A stretch of 64,000 nucleotides of DNA from G963666895 sp963666895 (GTDB lineage Bacteria; Desulfobacterota; Desulfovibrionia; Desulfovibrionales; Desulfovibrionaceae). How positions within the stretch are numbered: position 1 is the stretch's first letter; each line of letters begins with the position of its first letter. Below the pieces are notes generated by a model. It saw nothing but the letters and a program-made list of their open reading frames with translations, ran no database searches and was not told where the DNA came from. Position numbers and translations under genes: made by a program. Location: contig CAXXNS010000010.1 of assembly GCA_963666895.2 (NCBI GenBank), positions 609,439-673,438 of the forward strand, in the 5' to 3' direction. Below are positions 41,096-50,459 of the stretch, one piece after another.

Positions 41096-41773
41096 ATGAT
41101 CGAGCAAATCTATATCGCCACCACGGATACCGGCCTGGTGGATGTTTTCCGCATCGATTCGACTGGCCAGTGGATCACGGATTTGGAAATCTCGCCGGAG
41201 CAGGACTGGCTCGTTCTCGAAAACGACATGTGCAGCGATTGCAAGTATGCGGGAACGGACGTCAAGTATTGCAAGGCGGCCATAGGATTGTACGCCGCGG
41301 TCAACGCCTTTTCCGACATCCGTTCCATCGACAAGTTGAGCATGACGCGCATTTCTTCGGACAACAGCCTGGTTACCCGGTGCATCCAGGTGCAAACGGG
41401 CCTGTCCATGCTCTTTTTCTCCTGCTTGGTGTTTTCCGGCTGCTTCAAGTTCAAACAGTTCCGGTGGGCGTGGAATTTCTATCGCATGCAGTCGGACGAT
41501 TTCGGGCTGTTCTACTGCCTGTTCTCATCGTATCTGACTAAACAGTTCATCCTCAAGGCGAACAAGAGTTCCGAGCTTTTATCCTCTGAGATTATTGAAG
41601 AATTCCGTGGAGTCTATATGGCTTTGAAAAAAATAGCCAAGCGGGTCAGAAAGGCTTCGCACAAGGATGCGAACATGAACGCCCTGGTTCGTCTCATCAG
41701 CCTGACGCATCTGCTTCAGACCAAATATGACGACTTCATCCACGAGCTTGAAGACATGGCCACAACACCGTGA
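41096..41773 (+). CDS. Cys-containing protein of unknown function
   Basis: The 225-residue protein has no signal peptide. It has a Cys cluster MCSDCKY ... YCKAAIG near residues 45-60, a hydrophobic patch near 105-118 (LSMLFFSCLVFSGCF), and a Lys-rich helical end. Codon use is less GC-rich than in neighbours. GAGGAGG precedes the ATG. The cluster could bind metal. No family is recognised with confidence. Confidence 0.55.
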   Translation: MIEQIYIATTDTGLVDVFRIDSTGQWITDLEISPEQDWLVLENDMCSDCKYAGTDVKYCKAAIGLYAAVNAFSDIRSIDKLSMTRISSDNSLVTRCIQVQTGLSMLFFSCLVFSGCFKFKQFRWAWNFYRMQSDDFGLFYCLFSSYLTKQFILKANKSSELLSSEIIEEFRGVYMALKKIAKRVRKASHKDANMNALVRLISLTHLLQTKYDDFIHELEDMATTP

Positions 41774-41872
41774 CGGACTGTGCCGCACCGTGGGCTCCCT
41801 CGACTGGCGCTTGGGAATGGGATAAAAATGGAACGGACGTTCGTCCTGTGCACGATCCAAAAAGGAAGGACC

Positions 41873-43000
41873 ATGCCGCTTACGGCCCGTTGCCTGACCC
41901 TGATGCTCGTCCTGTTGTGCGCCGTCCCGTCCGCCCTGGCCCGCGAGGACATCTACGCCGTGACCCGCAGCGCCGGGCAGGACCTGGCCCCGGCCGGGTT
42001 CCCCTCGCTCATGTCCGCGGTGCGCGACATCGGTCCCCTGGACTTCTGCGGGGAGGCCGTGCCGTTGGACAATCCCGAGGTCCGGGAGCGCCTGGAAAAG
42101 GAACTGCTGCTCATCCTTTGGGATCGGGCCCAGGTCATCCTCTACATCAAGCGGTCCGGCCGCTATTTTCCCTACATCGAGGCCATGCTGGACAAGCGGG
42201 ACATGCCCGAGGACCTCAAGTACATGGCGGTCATCGAGAGCGCGCTCAAGCCCCACGCCGGGTCCTCGGCCGGGGCCGTGGGCTACTGGCAGTTCATCCG
42301 GCCCACGGGCAAGAAGTACGGCCTGCAGGTGGACGCGGACATCGACGAGCGCCGCAACATCTACCTGGCCACCCGGGCCGCCCTGGACTACCTGTCCGAG
42401 CTGCACGGGATGTTCGGGTCCTGGACCCTGGCCGCGGCCGCCTACAACATGGGCGAGTCCGGCCTGGAGAAGCGCATCAAGCAGCAGGAGACCGAGGACT
42501 ACTACAACCTCTACCTGCCTTTCGAGACCCAGGCCTACGTGTTCCGGGCCTTGGCCGTGAAGGCCATCATGTCCGATCCGGCCCGCTACGGCTTCGACAT
42601 CACCGAGGACGACCTGTACAAGCCCCTGGAGTTCGACCGGGTGACCGTCAAGGCGGCCAAGCCCATTCCCATCCAGCTCATCGCCAAGGCGGCGGGCACT
42701 TATTTCAAGACCATCAAGGACATGAACACCCATTTGCTGGGCGCGGACCTGCCCCGGGGCACCCATTCCATTCTGGTGCCCAGGGGAGCGGGCGGGGATT
42801 TCTACGACCGGTTCGACGCCGTGCTCAAGAGCTACACCCCGCCGGCAGCGGAGTACGAGGTCTACAAGGTGCGCAAGGGCGACACCCTGCTGGGCATCGC
42901 CAACCGCTTCCACATCCCCATCAACACCCTGCTCCGGAAGAACGGCCTGAGCATGAAGAGCAATATCTACCCCGGACAGCGGCTCATCATTCCACAATAG
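41873..43000 (+). CDS. MltD-like membrane-bound lytic transglycosylase with LysM
   Basis: The 375-residue protein has a signal peptide (cut after ALA). Residues about 70-230 form a transglycosylase domain with the catalytic Glu in YMAVIESALKPHAGSSAGAV, then GYWQFIRPTGKKYGL and LAAAAYNMGESGLEKRIK. The last 45 residues are a LysM domain (KVRKGDTLLGIANRFHIPIN) that binds peptidoglycan. It cleaves glycan strands with anhydro product formation. It is shorter than E. coli MltD, with one LysM rather than two. A phage origin is unlikely given the signal peptide and location outside the operon. Confidence 0.85.
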   Translation: MPLTARCLTLMLVLLCAVPSALAREDIYAVTRSAGQDLAPAGFPSLMSAVRDIGPLDFCGEAVPLDNPEVRERLEKELLLILWDRAQVILYIKRSGRYFPYIEAMLDKRDMPEDLKYMAVIESALKPHAGSSAGAVGYWQFIRPTGKKYGLQVDADIDERRNIYLATRAALDYLSELHGMFGSWTLAAAAYNMGESGLEKRIKQQETEDYYNLYLPFETQAYVFRALAVKAIMSDPARYGFDITEDDLYKPLEFDRVTVKAAKPIPIQLIAKAAGTYFKTIKDMNTHLLGADLPRGTHSILVPRGAGGDFYDRFDAVLKSYTPPAAEYEVYKVRKGDTLLGIANRFHIPINTLLRKNGLSMKSNIYPGQRLIIPQ

Positions 43001-43024
43001 TTGGACCGCGATAATAGAAAGAAG

Positions 43025-43056
43025 AAAGCCCGGCGCATTCAGGCGCCGGGCTTTTC
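43025..43056 (+). terminator. Bidirectional terminator between convergent genes
   Basis: AAAGCCCGGCGC pairs with GCGCCGGGCTTT around ATTCAG, with T or A tracts on both sides, so it serves both the transglycosylase gene and the ankyrin gene. Confidence 0.85.
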
Positions 43057-43081
43057 TGTTGATTTTCGGGTGACCGGAAAC

Positions 43082-43957
43082 TTACCGCGCACCCCGGTCC
43101 ATGAGCATCTGGCGCATGTCCTCGCTCTTGCACCAGGCCAGGGGGGTGATGTCCCTTTCTCCCACGGCGTTGATGTCCGCGCCGCGTTGGATGAGCAGCT
43201 CGGCCATCTCCTTGTGTCCGTTGTTCACGGCCCAGTGCAGGGGCGTGTACGCGGCCTGGGAATTGCCGTTGGGGTTGGCCCCGCGCTCCAGCAGGTACAG
43301 GGCCGTGTCCATGCGGCCGTACTTGGCCGCGTAGGCCAGGGCGGTCCAGCCCTTGGCGTTGGCCGCGTCCACCGTGGCTCCGCGCTCCACCAGCACCCGC
43401 ACGGTCTCGAAGTCGCTCTCCGGCCCGCAGGCCACCTGCAGGGGCACCTGGCCCAGGCCGTTTTCCCGGTCCGGATCGGCCCCGTAGTCCAGGAGCACGC
43501 GCACGGCATCGGTCTTGCCGTAGCGGGCCGCGGTGAGCAGGGCGGTGTAGTGCAGGCCGTCCTCCTGGTCCACGGCCGCGCCCCGGTTCAGGAACCAGGA
43601 CACGATGCGCGGGTCCCCGAACTGGGCCGCCCAGGTCAGCGGGGTGCCGCCGCTGGAGGTGTCGATGCCGTTGATGCCGGACTTGCCCGGGGTCAGCCCC
43701 TTGACCTTGTTCAGGTCGCCCACGGCCACGGCCACGAACAGGCCGGTCAGGCGCAGCTTGGGCTGGGACACCGGGCCGTTGTCGGCCGGGGGCAGGGACT
43801 TGGCGGTCACCGGGGCCAGGGGCGCGTCGGCCAGTTGCCGAACCAGCCGGGTGAACTGCGCCTGGTGGTCGGCCGGGCCGGACGCTCCCAGCACGGCCGT
43901 GGGCAGCACAGCCAGGCAGAGGAAGGCCAGGGCCAGGGTCAGAAACGGGGTGCGCAT
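43082..43957 (-). CDS. Exported ankyrin-repeat protein
   Basis: The 291-residue protein has a signal peptide (cut near VLGAS) and about six ankyrin repeats from residue 95 on: GGTPLTWAAQFGDPRIVSWF, YTALLTAARYGKTDAVRVLL, WTALAYAAKYGRMDTALYLL, YTPLHWAVNNGHKEMAELLI, with the last one shortened. Ankyrin repeats bind proteins. A periplasmic ankyrin protein may act as a binding partner or inhibitor of an envelope enzyme. GGAGGAG precedes the ATG. Confidence 0.8.
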   Translation of the reverse strand: MRTPFLTLALAFLCLAVLPTAVLGASGPADHQAQFTRLVRQLADAPLAPVTAKSLPPADNGPVSQPKLRLTGLFVAVAVGDLNKVKGLTPGKSGINGIDTSSGGTPLTWAAQFGDPRIVSWFLNRGAAVDQEDGLHYTALLTAARYGKTDAVRVLLDYGADPDRENGLGQVPLQVACGPESDFETVRVLVERGATVDAANAKGWTALAYAAKYGRMDTALYLLERGANPNGNSQAAYTPLHWAVNNGHKEMAELLIQRGADINAVGERDITPLAWCKSEDMRQMLMDRGAR

Positions 43958-44034
43958 AACTCCTCCTGAACGGGGCTTGCGTTCAGGCTTCAGAATAGGG
44001 CAAGGCCCCGGCCCGGGCAAGGGGCCGGGACCGC

Positions 44035-45624
44035 CTATTTGAAGATGATGGAGCTCCAGGTGGAGCCGTCCTCGAACTCCAGCACCACCTCCAGGGTGGT
44101 GTTCCCGCCCGCGATGGCGTTGTTGTCCTGCACGAACAGGTCGAGCTTGTTGGACCCCTGGGCCAGCTCGGCGCGCAGGCTGCCGTCAGGCGCGTTGAGC
44201 AAATCCCGGCCCTTGTACACGGCCAGGGCCCAGAGGCCGTTGCCCGGAACGGTGTCCCATTCCGAGTAGACGCCGTCCATGTTGTGCAGCCGTACGCTTG
44301 TCAGCACGCCGGGTCCGTCGATGGTCAGGATGAACCGGGCGTCCGGGGAGCCGTCCGGCTCCAGGGGCTCGCCTCGGCCCACGGCGTCGCGATAGCTGCG
44401 GGCGTCCTTGAGGGTGATGGTGCCGTTGCGGTATCCGGTCGCGACCGGAGCGGGCTCCTCCTCGGCCGTGAACGCGGCCGGGTCGATGACCAGCGAGTCG
44501 GCGATGGCCTGGAGCACGCCCTCGTGGTCTTCCCAGGGTTGGTTGGTGACGATCTGCATCATCAGGATCTGGTCGCCGTCGGGCAGGAGGGTGTCGAAGA
44601 TGGTGACCAGGGCCACGCCGACCAGCCCCTCTGCGGGCGCGTCCATGTGGGCCCGGTAGGCCTGCCCGGTCTGCCCGGACACGGTGACCTGGCCGAGCTC
44701 TTCGAATTCCTTGGCCTGCTCCCGGATGTCCTTGAGCACGGACTCGGCCGCGTCCTTGCCCAGGCCGAAGACCACGCCCTTCTGTTCCGCCTCGTTGAGC
44801 ACGCCGACCATCATGCCGTCCTCCTCTTCCTCGATGACCTGGAAGTCCGGCGGGTACAGGAAGCTGCACTTCAGGATGTCGGCCTTGGTCCAGCCCGTGG
44901 TGTCCACCGGGCCTGTCGCCACCGGCGCGGCCGGGGTTTCAACGACCGGGGCCGGGGTGAGGGGCGCGGCCGGTTCAAGCGCGGGCAGGGGCGCGGGTTC
45001 GGGCAGAGGCGCGGGCGCGGGTTGGGGGGTCGGCTCGGGCTCGGCCTGGATCGGGGCCTGGATCGGGGCCTGGATCGGGGTCGCGGGCGCGAACATGGCC
45101 GGGTCCAGGGTCACGGTGGACAGCATGTTCCGCAGCAGGGACTCGTATTCGGACCACTCCTGGTTGACCACCACCTGCATGATGGCCAGGTCGTCGCCGT
45201 TGGTCAGCGGGGCGTCGAGCAGGATGATTTCCATGGTTCCGGTCATATTTTGCGCGGGCTCGTCCATCACGGCCCGGTAGTGGGTGGCCGGCTGGCCGTC
45301 GATGGACGCCGGTCCCAGTTCCTCGAAGCTGGAGGCGTCGTTCTGGATGTCCCGGAGCAGGGACTCCCGGTCGTCCATGGTGAAGCCGAAGGCGATGCCC
45401 CTCTGGGCGGCCTCGTCCATCTTGCCCACGGCCAGGTCGTTCGAGTCCTGCTCGATGATGTCCAGGTCGGGCGGATACAGGAAGGCGGCTCCGTTCAGTT
45501 CGACCTTGAGCCAGGTGCTCGTATCGGCTGCGCCCAGGGTCTGAGATCGGATTTGGGCCGGGGCCGTCGCGGCCCACAGGATCAGACAGAGGCAGAGGGC
45601 CGAGGCCGGAAGAAAGCGGTGCAT
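44035..45624 (-). CDS. Exported protein with a duplicated domain and Pro-rich linker
   Basis: The 529-residue protein has a signal peptide (cut after APAQ). Two related domains of about 140 residues occupy about 35-175 and 240-385; both have FLYPPD, an EE/Q pair, E-x-V-L or E-S-L-L helices, EELG, Y-R-A-x-M-D and a Q-(V/I)-V-x-N-Q-x-W strand. A Pro/Ala linker (about 178-238) joins them. The last 130 residues are a beta domain with SVRLHNMDGVYSEWDTVPGN. The duplication is evident by eye; no family is known to me. It lies 22 bases after the Tat-exported protein, so both share a unit. Confidence 0.65.
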   Translation of the reverse strand: MHRFLPASALCLCLILWAATAPAQIRSQTLGAADTSTWLKVELNGAAFLYPPDLDIIEQDSNDLAVGKMDEAAQRGIAFGFTMDDRESLLRDIQNDASSFEELGPASIDGQPATHYRAVMDEPAQNMTGTMEIILLDAPLTNGDDLAIMQVVVNQEWSEYESLLRNMLSTVTLDPAMFAPATPIQAPIQAPIQAEPEPTPQPAPAPLPEPAPLPALEPAAPLTPAPVVETPAAPVATGPVDTTGWTKADILKCSFLYPPDFQVIEEEEDGMMVGVLNEAEQKGVVFGLGKDAAESVLKDIREQAKEFEELGQVTVSGQTGQAYRAHMDAPAEGLVGVALVTIFDTLLPDGDQILMMQIVTNQPWEDHEGVLQAIADSLVIDPAAFTAEEEPAPVATGYRNGTITLKDARSYRDAVGRGEPLEPDGSPDARFILTIDGPGVLTSVRLHNMDGVYSEWDTVPGNGLWALAVYKGRDLLNAPDGSLRAELAQGSNKLDLFVQDNNAIAGGNTTLEVVLEFEDGSTWSSIIFK

Positions 45625-45646
45625 GGAAGTCTCCTTGAAGGTATGG

Positions 45647-47797
45647 TTACGGCCGGACCGCGTCCGGGTTCATCTGCTTGAGCATGAGCTCCATCTGCTT
45701 GCGGGCCTTGGCGATGTCCGCCTCGGACACCCCCGCGTCCCGCAGCTTCTGGAGCTCGATTTCCAGGGCCTCCTCGGCCGTGACCGTGGTCTGGGGCATG
45801 GTCGCCGGGTCGGGCGTGGCCACCGGGCCCGAGGGCATCTGGTTGTACTGGCCCATCTGCTGCTGTTGCAGGCGGATGGCCGCCTTTTCCTTGTCCGGCA
45901 TGTCGCCCGGGTTGACCGTCACCATGCTGTAGGCCCCGGCCACCAGCCGGCCGGTCTTCTTGTCGTAGAGCATGACCGTGGCCAGGTACTGGCCGTCCTT
46001 GGAGTAGACGTGGCTGGCCCGGGGCGAGGAGCCGACCAGGGCCTTGGAGCCGTCCCCGAAGCCGATGACGTATTCCGGGACCTTGGGCATGTCCTGTACG
46101 CCCGAGGCCCCGGCGCTCAGGGAGAAGGTTTCGCCCGCAAAGGCGTCGATGCGCATGAAGGGCATGGACAGGGCCTGGGGCTGGACCTGCCGGGAGTGGA
46201 CCCAGAAGCCGCCCATGTAGAGCATAAGCTCGAACTGGTTCTGGCCCGGGCCTTTGAGGGGCACGTCCTTGGTCAGTTCGCAGCGGATGCGGCCGTCCTC
46301 GATTTCCAGGCTGTAGGCGCCGGAGGTCTCGAAGTAGGGCACCCCGTTGACCTTGAGCTGGGACCAGTCCTTGGGGCCCTTGACGAATTTCATGGGCTCC
46401 ACGGACTCCACCAGGTCCGGATCCTCGTAGGGCCCGTGCGGGACGTGGACCACCACGCCCTTGATCTCGAGGTTGACCATGGTGAAGTCGTAGATGTCGA
46501 TCTCCACCCGGGGCAGGAACCACTCGATGAGCCGGGATCCGGCGGCCACGGCCGTGGGGATGAGGGTTTTGGCCTGTTCCTCGCACACCTCCTGGTAGGA
46601 GGACATGGCCTTGCGCCAGCCCACCAGGTTCCAGAGCTGCTGGCGTACGGTGTTGGTGGCGTTCCACCAGGTGTTGTCCGCCCAATCCATGTGGGCCACG
46701 GGCCGCCCGTTGAACTCGAAGTAGCCCAGGGGGTCCAGGGTGCATTTGTCCAGGCTGGGCGAGGGATAGACGGCCATGCCGTTGGCGGGCTTGATCATCT
46801 TGCCGCTGTCCGGATGCTTGCCGGAAACCGTGTCCGCGGAAAAGAAATTCTTGTTGGTGAACGAGGCGATGCGGTGGAACAGCTCCCAGATGTCGTTGGT
46901 GGATTCCAGGATGGAGGCCACGGCCGGGTCCAGGGGCAGCTTGCTGAAGGTCCCGATGACGTCCCCGTGCTTGGGGTCGTTGTCCACGATGTACCATTCG
47001 TAGGGGTCGATCTTCATGCCCGAGGCGGTCAGTTCTTGTTCCGGGAACAGGGGGTTGCCCGGGTGGGCGTCGTTGCGCACGTGGGCGGGCGCGGTCATGT
47101 CGGCCATGAGGTGCATGGTCTCGCCCAGGGCGCGCCAGGCCGCGGCGAAGAGCTTCTTGGTCTGCTCCGGGCTCTCTTCCTTGAAGGCCCGCTGCATGTA
47201 CCACAGCCCCTTTTTCCAGGAGTACTTGTTCTCGTCGTATCCCGAGCGGGCCGGGCCGGTGATGGCCCACTCCCGGGCGTCCATCTTGGCCTCCTTGAGC
47301 CTGTAGTACCTGGCCGCCGCGGCCTTGATCCAGGGGTCCACGAAGTCGGTCAGGTAGGTGGCCCCACGGCCCGTGGAGGGGTCGCGGTTCAGGGCCAGGG
47401 GGTCGTAGAAATGGCGCAGGGAGGAGAGCACCTCGGGCTCGTCGGCCGTGTAGCCGCCCTCCATGATCCATTCCTCGAAGCTGAACTCCACCAGGTGCTG
47501 CTCCACCTCCACGGCTCCGGGGGCCTTGACCGTGAAGCCTTGCACGGCCGGGCCCTTGGTGGAGAAGTCGTAGAAGTCGAACTCCTTGTGTTTGCCCCAG
47601 GGATCGTTCTTGACCCGCTGGATGAAGGATTTCAGCGCCAGCTGGTTGATGCGCTTGTGGGCGTGGACGTGGTTGTACGCCTGGGCCGGTTCGGCCGTGA
47701 GCAGGGTCAGCAGGGCGCTGGCCGGAGCCGTGAGCAGGCCGGTGACGCCCGCGGCGCCCAGACGAAAGAAAGTCCGTCGTGACAGTGGTTTGGTCAT
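45647..47797 (-). CDS. Tat-exported zinc-dependent phospholipase-C-like protein with PKD domain
   Basis: The 716-residue protein has a twin-arginine signal (SRRTFFRLGAAG). The N-terminal half carries the zinc phospholipase C pattern: YNHVHAHKRINQLALKSF, then ETMHLMADMTAPAHVRNDAH, a His/Asp set that fits zinc ligands. The C-terminal half has beta domains including a PKD-like segment (YVIGFGDGSKALVGSS ... ASHVYSKDGQYLATVMLYDK). The final 80 residues are a Gln/Met/Ala-rich helix region. In known relatives the enzyme splits phospholipids or is a P1-type nuclease; the substrate here is uncertain. The Tat signal suggests folding with metal in the cytoplasm. Confidence 0.75.
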   Translation of the reverse strand: MTKPLSRRTFFRLGAAGVTGLLTAPASALLTLLTAEPAQAYNHVHAHKRINQLALKSFIQRVKNDPWGKHKEFDFYDFSTKGPAVQGFTVKAPGAVEVEQHLVEFSFEEWIMEGGYTADEPEVLSSLRHFYDPLALNRDPSTGRGATYLTDFVDPWIKAAAARYYRLKEAKMDAREWAITGPARSGYDENKYSWKKGLWYMQRAFKEESPEQTKKLFAAAWRALGETMHLMADMTAPAHVRNDAHPGNPLFPEQELTASGMKIDPYEWYIVDNDPKHGDVIGTFSKLPLDPAVASILESTNDIWELFHRIASFTNKNFFSADTVSGKHPDSGKMIKPANGMAVYPSPSLDKCTLDPLGYFEFNGRPVAHMDWADNTWWNATNTVRQQLWNLVGWRKAMSSYQEVCEEQAKTLIPTAVAAGSRLIEWFLPRVEIDIYDFTMVNLEIKGVVVHVPHGPYEDPDLVESVEPMKFVKGPKDWSQLKVNGVPYFETSGAYSLEIEDGRIRCELTKDVPLKGPGQNQFELMLYMGGFWVHSRQVQPQALSMPFMRIDAFAGETFSLSAGASGVQDMPKVPEYVIGFGDGSKALVGSSPRASHVYSKDGQYLATVMLYDKKTGRLVAGAYSMVTVNPGDMPDKEKAAIRLQQQQMGQYNQMPSGPVATPDPATMPQTTVTAEEALEIELQKLRDAGVSEADIAKARKQMELMLKQMNPDAVRP

Positions 47798-47862
47798 GGT
47801 AAAAGCCCCCGACCTGAAGATATGTTAAGCCGGAAGCCTTGTCCAGGGAGATCGGCGCGTGG

Positions 47863-48939
47863 TCACGCCAACCGGCCCTTGGCCAGCATCAGGGGGGCTA
47901 TCTTGTCCAGGGGAACCTCCTGGTCCACTCCGCCCAGCTTGATGGCCTCCTTGGGCATGCCGAAGACCACGCAGGAGGCCTCGTCCTGGGCGATGCAGAA
48001 GGCCCCGGCGTCGTGCAACTCCTTCATGCCCTTGGCCCCGTCGTCGCCCATGCCGGTCATGATGGCCGCCACCACGTTCTTGCCCCCGTACTGGGCCCCG
48101 GACCGGAAGAGCACGTCCACGGACGGGCGGTGCCGGGACACCAGGGGGCCGTCCTTGACCTCCACGTAGTAGCGGGCCCCGGAGCGCTTGAGCAGCATGT
48201 GCTTGTTGCCCGGGGCGATGAGGGCCTGGCCGCGGATCATGGTGTCGTTGTCCTCGGCCTCCTTGACCATGATCTGGCACAGGTCGTTGAGGCGGCGGGA
48301 AAAGGCGGCCGTGAAGTTCTCGGGCATGTGCTGGACGATGGCCACGGCCGGGCAGCCCTTGGGCAGGGCCTGCAGGAAGGTGGCCAGGGCCTCGGTGCCG
48401 CCCGTGGAGGCGCCCACCAGCAGGAGTTTCTCCGTGGTGGTGATGGTGTAGGGCTTGTGCTCGGCGATGACCGCGTCGGCCGTGAGCTTGGCCTGGACCG
48501 GAGCGTTCAGGGCACGGGACTTGACCTTGCCCGGCTTGGCCAGGGCCGCGGACTTGACCGCGTCGATGACCCGGATGCGCGACTCTTCCAGGAATTTCTT
48601 GGTGCCCACCTGGGGCTTGGTGATGATGTTCACGGCCCCGTATTCCAGGGCCTTGATGGCGTTGTCCGTGCCCGCCCCGGCCACGGAGGAGCAGATGACC
48701 ACCGGGATGGGGTGCTGGGACATGATCTTCCTGAGGAAGGTCAGGCCGTCCATGCGCGGCATCTCGATGTCCAGGACGATGACGTCCGGAACTTGGTGGC
48801 GCATCTTGTCCGCGGCCACGAAGGGGTCGGGCGCGGAGCCGATGATCTCGATGTCGGGGTCGGCCTCCAGCAGGCTGGTCATGGTCTGGCGGACCAGGGC
48901 CTGATCGTCTACAAGGAGCACCTTGATCTTTTCTTCCAC
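47863..48939 (-). CDS. cheB: CheB protein-glutamate methylesterase/glutaminase
   Basis: The 358-residue protein has a receiver domain (KVLLVDDQALVRQTMTSLLE, phospho-acceptor Asp in VLDIEMPRMDGLTF) and a C-terminal esterase with the catalytic set Ser (LLVGASTGGTEAL), His (IVQHMPENFTAAF) and Asp (MTGMGDDGAKGM). Phosphorylated CheB removes methyl groups from chemoreceptors and so adapts chemotaxis. It starts 1 base after the cheR stop, a clear two-gene unit. Confidence 0.95.
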   Translation of the reverse strand: MEEKIKVLLVDDQALVRQTMTSLLEADPDIEIIGSAPDPFVAADKMRHQVPDVIVLDIEMPRMDGLTFLRKIMSQHPIPVVICSSVAGAGTDNAIKALEYGAVNIITKPQVGTKKFLEESRIRVIDAVKSAALAKPGKVKSRALNAPVQAKLTADAVIAEHKPYTITTTEKLLLVGASTGGTEALATFLQALPKGCPAVAIVQHMPENFTAAFSRRLNDLCQIMVKEAEDNDTMIRGQALIAPGNKHMLLKRSGARYYVEVKDGPLVSRHRPSVDVLFRSGAQYGGKNVVAAIMTGMGDDGAKGMKELHDAGAFCIAQDEASCVVFGMPKEAIKLGGVDQEVPLDKIAPLMLAKGRLA

Positions 48940-48940
48940 C

Positions 48941-49825
48941 TCAGATCCTTTGGAAAACGGTTGGGATGACCTGCCGCAGCGGCAGGTCCATGCCGGACAG
49001 GGACTCGGAATGGCCGATGAACAGGAAGCCGCCGGGCTTCAGGTGGTTGCAGAACTTGGTGAACAGCGTCTCCTGGGTCGGGCGGTCGAAGTAGATGACC
49101 ACGTTGCGGCAGAAGATGATGTCCTTGTGCTCCTCCAACTGGAAGGACTCCATGAAGTTCATGCGCCTGAACGAGATGTGGGAGCGGATGGACGGGCCCA
49201 TCTTGACCAGCCCCTTCTTGGGGTCCTTGCTTTTGAGCAGGTATTTGCGCATCAGGTTCTTTGGGACGTCCTTGGCCGCGTCCAGGCTGTAGACCCCGCG
49301 CACCGCGTGCTGCAGGATCTTGATGGAGATGTCCGTGGCCAGGATGTGGTACTTGAATCCCGGGCGGCCCTCCGCGAACTCGGACAGGACCATGGACAGG
49401 GTGTAGGGCTCCTGTCCGCTGGAGCAGCCCGCGCTCCAGACCCGGAGCCCGGCGGTGCCGACGCGCGGGGCCAGCTCGGGCAGCACCGTGGCGGTGAGGA
49501 ACTCGAAGTGGCGCGGTTCGCGGAAGAAATGCGTGGTGTTGGTGGTCACCGCGTCGTAGAGGTGGGCCCGCTCCCGCTCCAGCCCCTCGGGGCTGAACAC
49601 GTAGTCGCAGTATTCCCGGAAGCTGCCCATGCCCAGGGTCCGAAGCCGCTTCTGGAAGCGCGACTGGAGCAGGGTCTTCTTGCTCGGGGGCATCTTGATG
49701 CCCAGCTCGGATTCGATGAGGTCCCGGAAGCGTTTGAATTCGGCCTCGCCCATCTGGGCCTGGTGGAACCCGGGAACGTCCGCGGCTTTCCTGGCCGGGG
49801 CCTTGGCCTGTTGCTGTTTCTTCAT
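48941..49825 (-). CDS. cheR: CheR chemoreceptor methyltransferase
   Basis: The 294-residue protein starts after AGGA and has a polar N-terminal extension (KKQQQAKAPARK). The CheR N domain includes SELGIKMPPSKKTLLQSRF and TTNTTHFFREPRHFEFL; the methyltransferase domain has VWSAGCSSGQEPYTLSMVL for S-adenosylmethionine binding and IIFCRNVVIYFDRPTQ. It methylates glutamates of chemoreceptors, opposing CheB. Frame and length are normal. Confidence 0.93.
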   Translation of the reverse strand: MKKQQQAKAPARKAADVPGFHQAQMGEAEFKRFRDLIESELGIKMPPSKKTLLQSRFQKRLRTLGMGSFREYCDYVFSPEGLERERAHLYDAVTTNTTHFFREPRHFEFLTATVLPELAPRVGTAGLRVWSAGCSSGQEPYTLSMVLSEFAEGRPGFKYHILATDISIKILQHAVRGVYSLDAAKDVPKNLMRKYLLKSKDPKKGLVKMGPSIRSHISFRRMNFMESFQLEEHKDIIFCRNVVIYFDRPTQETLFTKFCNHLKPGGFLFIGHSESLSGMDLPLRQVIPTVFQRI

Positions 49826-49955
49826 GCGTTGTCCTGGGCCGGTGTGCTTCCGCCGGTCCGGGTTGGGCGGCCGTCCCGGTTCCTGAACACGGCGGCCGCA
49901 CGTGAAGGTCATCTGAAGATATCAACAATTATAACGGAAAAATCAAGGGGAAGCC

Positions 49956-50384
49956 ATGAGTCAGATCAAGATACATTACGATCGGTTCGAGGTGTCCGCC
50001 CGGACCGGAGTGGACATCCGGGACGTCAGCGCCGACATCCTGCGCGTGGTCAAGGCGTCGGGCGTGGAGAACGGCGTGCTGACCGCCAACGTGATCGGGT
50101 CCACCGGGTCCATCACCACCATCGAGCACGAGCCCGGCGTGGTGGCCGACCTGGCCCGGGCCATCGACCGGCTGGCCCCTCCGGGCGACCATTACGCCCA
50201 CGAGGAGGCCTGGCACGACGGCAACGGCCACAGCCACGTGCAGGCCGCCCTGCTGGGGCCGTCCATCAGCGTGGCCGTGCAAGGCGGCCGTCCGGCCCTG
50301 GGCACCTGGCAGCAGGTGGTGGTCATCAACCACGACAACAAGCCCCGCAAGCGGACCGTGGCCGTGACCGTGATAGGCGCCTGA
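49956..50384 (+). CDS. YjbQ/UPF0047 family protein
   Basis: The 142-residue protein fits the YjbQ family: DIRDVSADILRVVKASGVEN, GVLTANVIGSTGSITTIEHE, NGHSHVQAALLGPSISVAVQ, GTWQQVVVINHDNKPRKRTV. The conserved Glu and the HSH segment line the pocket. Family members have weak thiamin phosphate synthase activity; the physiological role is not settled. It is divergent from cheR. GGGGAAG precedes the ATG. Confidence 0.88.
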   Translation: MSQIKIHYDRFEVSARTGVDIRDVSADILRVVKASGVENGVLTANVIGSTGSITTIEHEPGVVADLARAIDRLAPPGDHYAHEEAWHDGNGHSHVQAALLGPSISVAVQGGRPALGTWQQVVVINHDNKPRKRTVAVTVIGA

Positions 50385-50459
50385 CCCGGCCGTCTTGCCC
50401 ATACGTGGGCGATGGGCTATTTCAGTGCCGATGCGATGGAGAAAAAAGGGAGGCGGACA

